Part shown: piece after piece, positions 54,521 to 64,000 of the stretch
Numbering within the stretch: position 1 is the first letter of the stretch
Layout: every line of letters starts with the position of its first letter
Assembly: GCA_022570795.1 (NCBI GenBank)
Contig: JAKUDP010000010.1
Coordinates: forward strand, 434,001-498,000
From: Sphaerulina vaccinii
Lineage: Eukaryota > Ascomycota > Dothideomycetes > Mycosphaerellales > Mycosphaerellaceae
Direction: 5' to 3'
DNA: 64,000 nucleotides
The notes under the pieces: generated by a model
What the model saw: only the letters and a program-made list of their open reading frames with translations
Databases searched by the model: none
Told to the model about the DNA's origin: nothing
Program-made: the position numbers and the translations under genes

Positions 54521-56199
54521 CTATCCTAGTAATACTCTATAGTATATTAAAATTTAGTAGTAGATACTAGCTCTAACTACTATTCTTCTAATATAATATA
54601 CTATCCTATATTATTTTCCCTAGTATATACTTCCTTATATACTTTAAAAACAAAAGAAATCGTAGTACCTTAGTATCTACTAGTATTAAGCTTAATTTTA
54701 CTTTATTAATATAGTAGATATTTAGAAAATAGGCAACTTAGATTCTCTATTACTCGTAGTAGTAGTAGGTTTGAAGATAGTAGATATAGTATTAGTTTTA
54801 TATTCTCTATTACTTATAGTAGTAGTAGATATAGTATTAGTTATATTTATATTCTATTATACTACTAGAATATCTATATTATCTAGGCTTGTTTTAGAGA
54901 TAGTATTTACCTCTAGTATCGAAGTAGGCTTAGTAGACGTATTATATTAGTAGTAGCTATTCTAAGCTTTTATAATAAAAATAGAAATATAAATTTTTTT
55001 ATACTATACTATAAGCTTCTATAGTATAGTAGATATTACCTACTTATATAACTACTTATTAAGTTCTAGATACTATTTCTTTAGGAGCTCGATAGAGTAC
55101 TATATATCTATATTACTATAGAGAGAGCCTCTATTTATTAAAATATAGATACTATATTTTAAAATTTAGAATAGTTTTAGATCTACTAGAATAATAAAAT
55201 CTAGTTACTTTAGTAAAATAGTACTATTCTAAAGTATTATAGTTAGACAAAGTATTATAGTTAATAATACCTAGGAAAGTACTAATATTATATTAATAGT
55301 AGATATATTATAGAAACTACTAGACTCGAAGAAATAAGTTATATAAGAGATCTATTAGTTTAAGCTACTACTTTTATTACCGACTATAATTTTAGTAGTA
55401 GTACTAAAAGTTAAGTACTATCTAGAAGATACTAGGTAAAATTTTCTAGCTAGAGTATATAGAAAAAGGTACTATAGCTATATAATAAGTACTAGATTAT
55501 AGTCTATAAACTTATATTCGACTTTAATAGTATCTAGTAGAGACTTAATAATTTTATTTAAGTTATTTTTTAAAGTAAATATATAGAAAGTAATAGAAGT
55601 AGTAAATTAGTATATAAATATATTTATTTTATTTAGTCTACTAATAGAGCTACTATATAATACTAGTAGTATTAATACTCGAATTATAGAAGCTTTCTAG
55701 ATAGTAGATATAGAACTTTTACCTTCTAACAAATTAACTATTATATTAATAAGTCTAGTCTAGTTAACTTCTATATCTATTATACTAGAACTAAGTATAA
55801 GCTTATATAAGTTAGTAGCTATATTATTAGAGCTTTTATTATATATAGCTAGTAGATACTTTCTAGACTAGGTTAGTCTAGTAAAAGCTATAATATATTA
55901 TATTAAGGCTTTAGCTATACTAGTATCGAAATAGATTTTTAGATATAGATAGTATAGATATAGTATAATAAAGATTTTCTTATTAAAAGTATATTTAGAG
56001 TAGATAATTTTAATTATATTTTTTACTAGTAACTTAATTTTCTTATTATCTATTTATAGGCTTAGAAGTTCTATCTTTATAATAATTTTCTATAGTAGTA
56101 CTATAGCTATAACCTTTTATATATAGTTATCTAGATATAACTCTATAATTTTAATACTAGTCTAGTTATTATACTAGAAAATATTATTACTATTATTAT

Positions 56200-56480
56200 C
56201 GAAAGCTTCAATTTTGCCTAGTATATTAAAAAGTCTATTCTATATATTATTATTAAAATAGACTTTTTTTTAAAACTTAGTAAAATATTCTACCTAAGTT
56301 TCGATTAGATTGTTTTAGTAACTTAAGTTATAATAAAATAGAAGAGATAGTCTAAATTAATACTAGAACTCTATCTCGAGTATATAAAAAATAGTATTAG
56401 GCTAGAATTTATTAGCCTAAGCTATTACTATAAATTCCTATATAAATTAGACCTTTTAGATATATAGATAAGCTATAAGT
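56200..56480 (-). mobile_element. Unidentified RIP-affected coding remnant
   Basis: Read on the minus strand, one frame keeps protein-like content for about 60 codons, interrupted only by TAA/TAG at places where TGG, CAG or CAA would be restored by undoing C-to-T changes. NNLIETWVEYFTKF is readable if one such stop is ignored just before WVEY. It is probably a second element in the opposite orientation to the copia copy. The family is not identified. Confidence 0.3.
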
Positions 56481-57354
56481 CTATTTTTAGAGAGTAGAGT
56501 AGCTATACTTAAAACTATTTAGTTTTTATAGTTCTATTAATTATAAAGCTTCTATAAGGCTTTTAGTAGAGTAGAAAGTAGTACTATTAAGCTAGCTAAT
56601 AGTTATACTATATCTACTAAGACTACTAGTAAAGTAGTTTTAGCTATAGTATTTTTTTAAACTAGTTTTCTAGAAAGTTTTTTTTAAAAGCTTAAAGTTA
56701 GTATTTTCTATAGATATAAGCTTAGCTTATATTTTCTTAGCTTTCTTTCTCTTAGCTTTTAGAGTAGGCTACTTACTATTTTTAGTATCTACTATAGGCT
56801 TAGAATTCTTCTTTTTTAGATATTAATTTTTTTAAAAAGCTTGCTATAGTATTAGTATTATCTAGTATACTAGCTAGTAGAAGTACTTTTTTTTTAGGCT
56901 AGTAACTCTATAGTCGCACTTAACTTTATACTTTAGTATATTTTTATTTATACTATTACTAGCTTTTTTTTTTCTATAAAATATTTTTTCTAAAGCTTTT
57001 AAATAGCTTTAAGCTTTTACTTTTATATATCTACTTTACTTATAGTATTTCTTTAGTAGCTATAGTAGTAATCTATTAAGTTAGGCTTATATAGAAATAT
57101 ATTAAGAACCTATTATAGAATACTATACTACTACTTCTAGAAAAAGTAGTATTAGTATTTAATAACTAGAAGCTTAGTTTTATACTTATATATAAACTTA
57201 TTATAGATATCTATATTTTTAGTAAGCTTTTTATATTTATTTTTTATTTTCTTCTATTTTTTAATTTTAGCTTTATAGTTATATAGATTAGATAGTAAGA
57301 TATAGTAGTTAGAGTATTTTTCTAAAAGTATACTTTTATATATATAGCTAGTTC

Positions 57355-57586
57355 TATTAGAAAATATAGTCTAGTTAGACTATCTAAGAGATACCCTCTT
57401 AGGGATTAGATTATATAATATAGGTCACGTGACTTATCTAATACTCTATATCTTAGGAGGAGATGCAACCTATATCTAACTAATATAATTAATATAGTTA
57501 GTTCCTATCTAATACTTCTACTTCTATTATATATTAAAACCTTTTCTATATATTATAAGTATATATATTATTATTCTATTTTAATA
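57355..57586 (+). repeat. 5' LTR of the copia element
   Basis: This 232-bp stretch is repeated at 62802-63047. Both begin TATTAGAAA, which would be TGTTGG-like before RIP, and end TATA or GATA, which would be ACA-like. It retains a CACGTG that the other copy lacks. Directly after it GGTTATAAGCC resembles a primer-binding site with mutations. Confidence 0.75.
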
Positions 57587-60500
57587 GGTTATAAGCCTAG
57601 GTTTATAGAAGAAGTATTAGATAGTAATAGTTAGCTTTTTCTAATAGTAGAATATAAACCTATAATAAAAGAAGTAAAAAAAGACCTAAAGTATATCTAT
57701 CTATACTACTAAAAAGACTTAGAAGAACTCGGCATGTTCTAGAAGTTCCTAAAGGTAGATAAGATAGAAAAGAACCTAGTAAGGTATACCTAAGAGAGTA
57801 GAGCTTAAAAGGTATAAAAAGGAAAGAGTAAGCTAGAGGCTAAAGTACTATTTTATATAGATAAGACTTAACCTCTATACTAGAGTACTACTAATATTTT
57901 AGAAAGGTATATTTCTCTAAAAAGAGACTTTTTAAGTCTATCTATAAGTATAGATAAGTAGGAAGTATAGGAAACTATACTAAGCTTATCTAAGAGAGAA
58001 GAAAGAGAGTTTTAGATAAAAAAAGTAGCTATCTAGAAACTACTACTTAAGTTATTTTAAAAAGTTTTAATTTTCTAGAGTTTAGTTTTAATATTTTAAG
58101 TAAAATAGATTAAAAGTAAGGAAATAGATTTAGTAGAAGAGTAGCTATACTAATTCTAATATAAAAGAACTATAAAGCCTAGTTTAGAATAATAAAAATA
58201 TATTTTATATCTAAGTAAGTAGAATAGGTTCTATTAGAGACTATACTAGATACTCTAGTATTAACTCCTTTAGAATATATATTAACTATATTATTAGACT
58301 CGCTAGATAGCTCTATTAAGAGAGCATCCTATAAGAAGTATAATATAGTAGCTCTCTATAAGATATATATCTATATATTAGTAGATAATTAGAAAGTAAT
58401 ATAGAAGATTAAAATAGTAAGAAAGCTCTAGAAATAGGCTAAAAAGAGGTATAAAAGTAAGCTCTAAGCTATAGGAAAGAGCTTTCTTAAATAGTATACT
58501 ATATTCGAGATATAAAATAGCTAGATAATTAATAAAGTATAGTAGAGCCTAAGTACTATTATAAGAAAAGTAGTTATAATCTCTCTATAGTTTAAAAAAA
58601 TTAAAACTAAAAATAGGAAGATATAGTAACTTCTTATAGCTCTACCTAAGTTCTATTTAATAATTAGAAATAGTATAGACCTAAGGTAGGATCTTAAGCT
58701 TTAGAATATTCTTAGAATTCTAAAAAAAAAATAGAAATAGATAATAGGCCGAGAGATAGCTATACTTACTAAAAGAGGTACCTAGGGACTTCTAGCCTAT
58801 TTTTTCTATAGAGAACTATATATCTAGAGTAATTACTCTAGACTTAAAAGAGTAAAGAGGGCTACTAAGACTATAGTACTAAAGATAGAATACTAAGTTA
58901 AAAAAAGATACTCTCTATTAAGATAAAGGAAGGGATCTTTACTAGAAAAAGATAAACTTAAAAAAATAGTAAAAAAACTTAAATTTAAAGTATAATTTTT
59001 TAAAAAGAAATCTAACTTAAGTAAGAAGTACCTAAAGAAGGCTTTTATAGTATAAGAAAATATAGGGTTACTAACTACCTTAGAAGTATCTTAGATTCTA
59101 TTAGAGAATAAAAATATAGATAAAGTAGCCTACTTAACTATAGATATAAAAAGTAAATATAAGCTATTAGAATAGCTACTTAACTCTTATACTTCTATCT
59201 ATATAACTAACTAAGAATTACTCTTTAGAAAACTAAAATCTTTTTAGACTAGGAAGTAGATTAAGGTCGGTAGTAGCTACTTAATAGCTATATATATTAG
59301 AAAAGTAGTAATAGAAGGAAGAAAGAGGAAATAGATTATACTAAAGGATATTCTATTTATACCTAGTTTTAGAGTTAATCTTATTTTATAGAGTTAGTTT
59401 AGTAAGTAGTTTAGTATTTAACTACTAAAATTTATATTTATTTTATTTTTTAGAAAAGTAGTTATCTAGATAAGAATATCTAGAGAAGTACTATTTATTA
59501 AAGAAATTAATAAGAACCTAGTAGAAGCTACCTAGATATACTTCTTATAGAAATTAGTAAATAAAGTATATACCTTTAATATAGAAACTATCTAAAATAA
59601 GTAGAAGCTCTAGTATAGGAGGCTTATATATTTCGGAAAAAAGGTAGTAAAAGATCTTTACCTAGTTTTAGATTTAAAGAATAAAATTTCTATTCTAAAA
59701 GTATATAAGAAGTATAAGGTCTATACTATAGCTAAAATAAAGTAGTATAGAAGGAAAGAGATATAAAGAAAGCCTTATAGGCTAGCTTTTATATCTATTA
59801 ATATCTATAGACTTCTACTAGTCTTAAGAAAAGAATTTAAGTAGTAGCTTAAAGTAGTTAATAACTTTTTAAAAAAGAAGTAGGCTTTCCTACTTTACTA
59901 GAAAGGAGATATACTACTTATCCTTTAATAATAGAAGAGGAAAGCTAAACTTTAATCTAGAAACCCTCTCTAAATAGTATAAAGTAATAGAGCTAAGAAG
60001 CTTCTTTTTTTACTAAAATAGTAGAAAAGAAAGAATAGAATCTCTTTCTATACTACTAAAGTATATAACTCTATTTAAAATAGAGTTATAGAAAGGTTAA
60101 TTCAAACCTCTAAAAAGAGAGTACGAGTAATAATAGAGGACTCTAGTATACTAATTAAGTTCTAGCTAGAAGTACTAAATATAAGTATTATTATAAGAAA
60201 TACTTTCCTAAATAGGCTAGAAATTAATAGTTATAAAATATTACCTAAGGAAGTATTCTTAGAAGAGAGACTTTTAGTATCTTACTTTAGGGTATAGAGA
60301 TATAAGTTAGTAGTCTATATAAGCTCTAAATCTTACCTAACTAGAATAAGATTAGATAAGTTTATAAATAGAAGTAAAGATACTATATTTATTAGCTATA
60401 TTCTAGAAACTACTAAAATATAGCTCTTCTAGAAGCCTAATATAGGGGCTATTCGCCCTTATAGCAATACTAGATAGTTTAAGTATAAGAAAGAAAAAGA

Positions 60501-62801
60501 TTTAGAATTAAATATTCCTAAGCTTAATTAATTAAGTAGCGCTTCTATTAGGAGACTAGTTAGGAGACTAAAGAAGTAGAAGGAGCCTATTAGGCCCTAG
60601 AGGCCCGACTAGTATTACTTAAGTAAGTAACTACTATTTATATAGCTTAGACCTCTACTAAAAAATAAGAAGAAATACTAGAAAATAGAAAATCTAGAAA
60701 AAGAAAACTCTAGAAGCTACTAGCTTTAGAAAGAGAAAATTAGAGTAGAGTAGCTAACTAATTAGCTATCTAAATTCTACTAAGAGACTAATAGAAATAT
60801 ATATAAAAAAGAATAACTAAATATTATATAAAATCTACTAGAAGTAAAAATATAATTCTAGAAAAGAAGGAGATCTATTTTAAATAAAGAGAAAGGACCT
60901 AAACTTAAAGCCTATAGTATAGTTATAAAGTAGGTTCTCTAAAAGAGGTAGAGGGATAAAAAAGAGGTTATACCTAACCTAAAGTATTATAAAGTATTTC
61001 TTAGCCTAATTAAAAAAGAAGAGAATTATATCTAGGAAACTTTAGTAGAGATTAAGAAGGTTATATTTATAGTACTTAGACCTAAAATTGCTTTAAAGTA
61101 AGAGGTCTCTATTCTAAAGTTCTATAAAAAGGTAATATAGAATTCTAAATAGAGCTATATATAGAAAGAAGCAATCTAGAGAGAACTAGTAGCTTTAGAT
61201 AGTAACTATACCTAGAAGCTAGTTATACTACTAAAAGGTATAAACTTTATAATATCTAGGTAGGTCTTTAATATAAAAAAATTAATTAGTAGAGCTATTA
61301 AAAAGTTTAAAGTAAGACTAGTTACTAGAGGATTCTTCTAGAAGTTTAAAATAGACTTTAAATATACTTTTATACTAACTATAAAATATAATACTCTAAA
61401 AGTATTTATAGTAGTTATTTATAAAAAGGACTTAGAGATATACTAAGTAGATATAAATAATATATTTATAAAAAGCTCTCTAAAAAAAGATATCTATATA
61501 ATTCTACTTCTAGAAGTAGAGATTCTACTAAACTAGGTTCTAAAGATTCTAAAAGGAGTCTCTATAGACTTAAGTAAGTAGTAAGAGACTAGAATAAATT
61601 CTATATTTTAAAGCTAGAATAGATAGAATTCGATTAATTAGAGATTAACCTATACCTACTTATTTATAGGGAAAGAAGAATTATAGTTCTAATCTAAATA
61701 GATAATATACCTATTATAGTACTAGAGCTAAAGGATATTCTCTAGTTTAAGAAATAGCTTAGTAAGGTTTTTAAAATTAAGAATCTAAAAGAGCTAGAAA
61801 AGATTCTTAGAATAAAAATAATAAAAAATAGAGTTATAGGAACTCTAAAGCTTAATTAAGAATACTATATCTAAAAGAATTTTATAAAGCTAAATATAAC
61901 TAAGAAAAATACCTATCTAACTCTCTTACTAATAGATAGTTATAAAAGCTTTACTAAAGTAATTCTATCTAATAAGAGATATACTAAATAGAAATACTAA
62001 AGCTAGATAGGTATATAGATATAGCCGATAGATATAATAAGACTAGATATTACTTTCGCTTTTAGTAGACTAAGCTTATATATAGCTAACCTAATAAGAG
62101 GATATATAAATATTCTAAAAAAACTAGTAAAATACCTTAGATTGTCTCTAGACCTAGAACTTATATTTAGAAGAGGTAGTAGAAGCTTTATTAGGTATTT
62201 AGACTCTAACTATATAATAGATAAAGTAGATAGAGTTTTAATTCTAGAATCTATCTTCTTTCTCTATAGAGTACTAGTATCTTAGATAAGTAAGAAGTAG
62301 AAGTCTATAGTAAGATTAACTATAGAGGCTAAGTATATAGCTCTAAATATATATACTAAGTAATTTTAATTCCTAGTAGTACTTCTAAGAAAAATAGACT
62401 ATATAGAGTTAGTAGGAAAATATTCTTTTTAAATACTTATTAAAGCAAACTCTAATATAGTAAATAAACTTAGACCTATTTAGATTATAGAAGATAACTA
62501 AGTATCTCTAACTCTAGTTAAGGATACCTATACCTATAAAAAATTAAAATATATTAATATAGCTTATAATAATATTAAAAGACTCTAGTAGTAAAGGAAG
62601 ATAGTAGTAGTATATATTCTAATAAAAGAGATAGTTATAGATAGGTTAACTAAGCCGAAGAATAGTCCCTAAATCTAGAAGTTTATAAAACAACTCTAGC
62701 TTATATAAATAGCTCTTCTATACTTAATAAGTTATCGAGATTTGGAATAGAATATAAGTACTAGAATATAGGGTAGAAGAACTATCTAGCCTAAGTAGGA
62801 G
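57587..62801 (+). mobile_element. RIP-inactivated Ty1/copia retrotransposon, internal region
   Basis: The order of traces is copia: GAG-pre-integrase (YRRLIYF with the preceding Trp now a stop, near 59608), integrase-core remnants near 59790-59900, reverse transcriptase (DINNIFIKSSLKKDIYI near 61450; a degraded VDNI near 61697 in place of YVDD), then RNase H (SIVRLTIEAKYIAL near 62300). Integrase before reverse transcriptase distinguishes copia from gypsy. Nearly every Trp and Gln codon has become TAG or TAA, so no product is possible. It lies between two LTRs in the same orientation. Confidence 0.85.
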
Positions 62802-63047
62802 TATTAGAAAGTATAGTCTAGTTAGACTATCTAAGAGATATCCTCTAGAAATTAGATTATATAATATAGGTTATATAGTAGTAGGTTATATAACTTATCT
62901 AATACTCTATATCTTAGAAGAAGATACAACCTATATCTAACTAATATAATTAATATAGTTAGTTCCTATCTAACGCTTCTACTTCTATTATATATTAAAA
63001 CTCTTTCTATATATTATAAGTATATATATTATTATTCTAATTCGATA
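62802..63047 (+). repeat. 3' LTR of the copia element
   Basis: Direct repeat of the 5' LTR with about 15 bp extra: the CACGTG region is replaced by an A/T-only stretch with an internal duplication of GGTTATATAGTAGTA. A clear target-site duplication was not found next to the two outer ends. Confidence 0.75.
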
Positions 63048-64000
63048 ACTATTTAGATATAGGTATATATCTACTTTTTAGAAAAATTTACTATTAGTTA
63101 TATAGTTAATAGTAGTAAGACTATATAAAAAGAAGTATTTACTTTAAAAGCTATAGGCTTAGAAATTATATAGATATATAATATTTCTATAGTATTATAC
63201 TTACTATTATTAGTATTATTATTACTATAGTATAAATATTCTAATTAATTATTTTTACTATTCTCCTCTAAATTAAAGTCTACTATATTAATATAGTATA
63301 TATTAGTATAGTATATACCTAGCTATTATTTTTAATTTCTATTACTAGTAGTATTATATCTACTAGTAAACTTAGAGTCTATTAACTTATTATTAAAATA
63401 TTATAGTAGTACTTTTTATTTCTTTTATAAATCTAATATATTTAATTTTCTAAAAGTATCTAATACTACTTAGAATATAGTTTTCGAGGTTGTTTTTAGC
63501 TTTTTGTTTTAGTACTATTATAAGAAGTTATTATTAGTACTATTTTTATTATTATTATACTTATATCTACTATATAGCTAAGAGTTATAAATAGTAGTAT
63601 TACTACTTCTATATTATCTACTAGCTATATTAGGCTTATTACTATACTAAGTATACTTACCTATATTTTACTATAACTACTTCTAAGCCTATAGTATATT
63701 AATAAAGTTAGGTTATTAGAAAGTTATTTTCTAAATAAAAAAGTCGACTAATATTAAAGTAATTAGTAGTAGTAGCTAATATCTAAGCTCTCTATTAATT
63801 AAGTAGTAATACTTTACTAGTTATACTAATATATTAATAAAACTAGCTTTATAAGCTTTATTAATATAATAAAGTATATACTATAATAGGCTAATATTAT
63901 TTTCAACTTTATATATACTATAAGTAAGCGCTTTAAGTTAAATCTATACTATTATCTAATCTATCTAGAACTAATCTTATAAGAGCTCTATCTAGTAATC

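Larger units (their letters stand above)
54521..64000. repeat. RIP-mutated AT-rich repeat block
   Basis: From about 54520 to the window end the base composition shifts sharply to A+T, with TA steps dominating and CA or TG steps almost absent, while CT and TC remain common. Loss of CpA/TpG with gain of TpA is the signature of repeat-induced point mutation in ascomycetes. No open frame of useful length survives on either strand. The block holds a copia element between its two LTRs (57355-63047), and unidentified RIP-affected DNA on both sides. Such blocks are usually heterochromatic. I found no gene in it. Confidence 0.9.

Noticed and set aside
63048..63060. Target-site duplication for the copia element
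   Set aside because: The five bases before the 5' LTR (AGTTC) and after the 3' LTR (ACTAT) do not match; RIP or misjudged LTR ends may hide it.
1..64000. CRISPR arrays, operons or prokaryotic ribosome-binding sites
   Set aside because: Spliced genes with eukaryotic signals throughout; no regular short spaced repeats other than the 23.7-24.8 kb array, whose units are too long and degenerate.

Overview
The window reads as nuclear DNA of a filamentous ascomycete (Pezizomycotina; Dothideomycete-like, species not determined). Genes carry short introns of about 50-120 bases with GTRNGT donors and CTAAC/CTGAC branch sites, and they alternate freely between strands. Families typical of filamentous fungi are present: Zn(II)2Cys6 regulators, a HET-domain relative, an S28 protease and MFS transporters. 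The last 9.5 kb is repeat DNA with the signature of repeat-induced point mutation (RIP).

Layout. 0.6-2.5 kb: MFS sugar transporter (+). 3.3-4.4 kb: PP1 catalytic subunit (-). 6.5-9.1 kb: large LRR protein (-). 12.4-14.3 kb: Cdh1-type WD40 activator of the APC/C (+). 14.9-16.6 kb: mitochondrial 2-methylcitrate dehydratase (-). 17.4-19.0 kb: a divergent glutathione-synthetase-like protein (+). 19.2-20.6 kb: unknown three-exon gene (+). 20.9-23.6 kb: a divergent pair, a Rossmann-fold protein (-) and an S28 serine peptidase (+). 23.7-24.8 kb: an unexplained array of five degenerate ~200-250 bp units with tRNA-like A-box elements. 25.3-28.7 kb: SulP/STAS/cyclic-nucleotide-domain vacuolar transporter (-). 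29.5-30.3 kb: gankyrin/Nas6 (-). 30.8-34.4 kb: TRAPPC11-like protein (-). 34.6-35.9 kb: LYR-motif protein (+). 35.9-37.6 kb: DHA2-type MFS transporter with a frameshift near its end (-). 38-38.9 kb: two small hypothetical genes (-). 39.0-45.6 kb: two head-to-head Zn(II)2Cys6 regulators. 46.1-46.5 kb: SUMO (-). 47.9-49.4 kb: nucleoside hydrolase (+). 49.7-51.1 kb: BTB-like protein (+). 51.6-52.8 kb: 5'-degraded HET-domain gene (-). 53.1-54.1 kb: single-pass membrane protein (-). 54.52-64.0 kb: AT-rich RIP block that contains a Ty1/copia element with both LTRs.

Most of the window is a conserved housekeeping block: protein phosphatase, APC/C activator, proteasome chaperone, TRAPP, SUMO, propionate detoxification. 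Its right edge, from about 51.5 kb, turns into accessory DNA, with a broken HET gene, a poorly conserved membrane protein and dead retrotransposons. No biosynthetic cluster is evident. The features least explained by known families are the five-unit array at 23.7-24.8 kb and the glutathione-synthetase-like protein with altered active-site loops. Intron positions were deduced by eye from splice signals and reading-frame continuity, without transcripts or searches.
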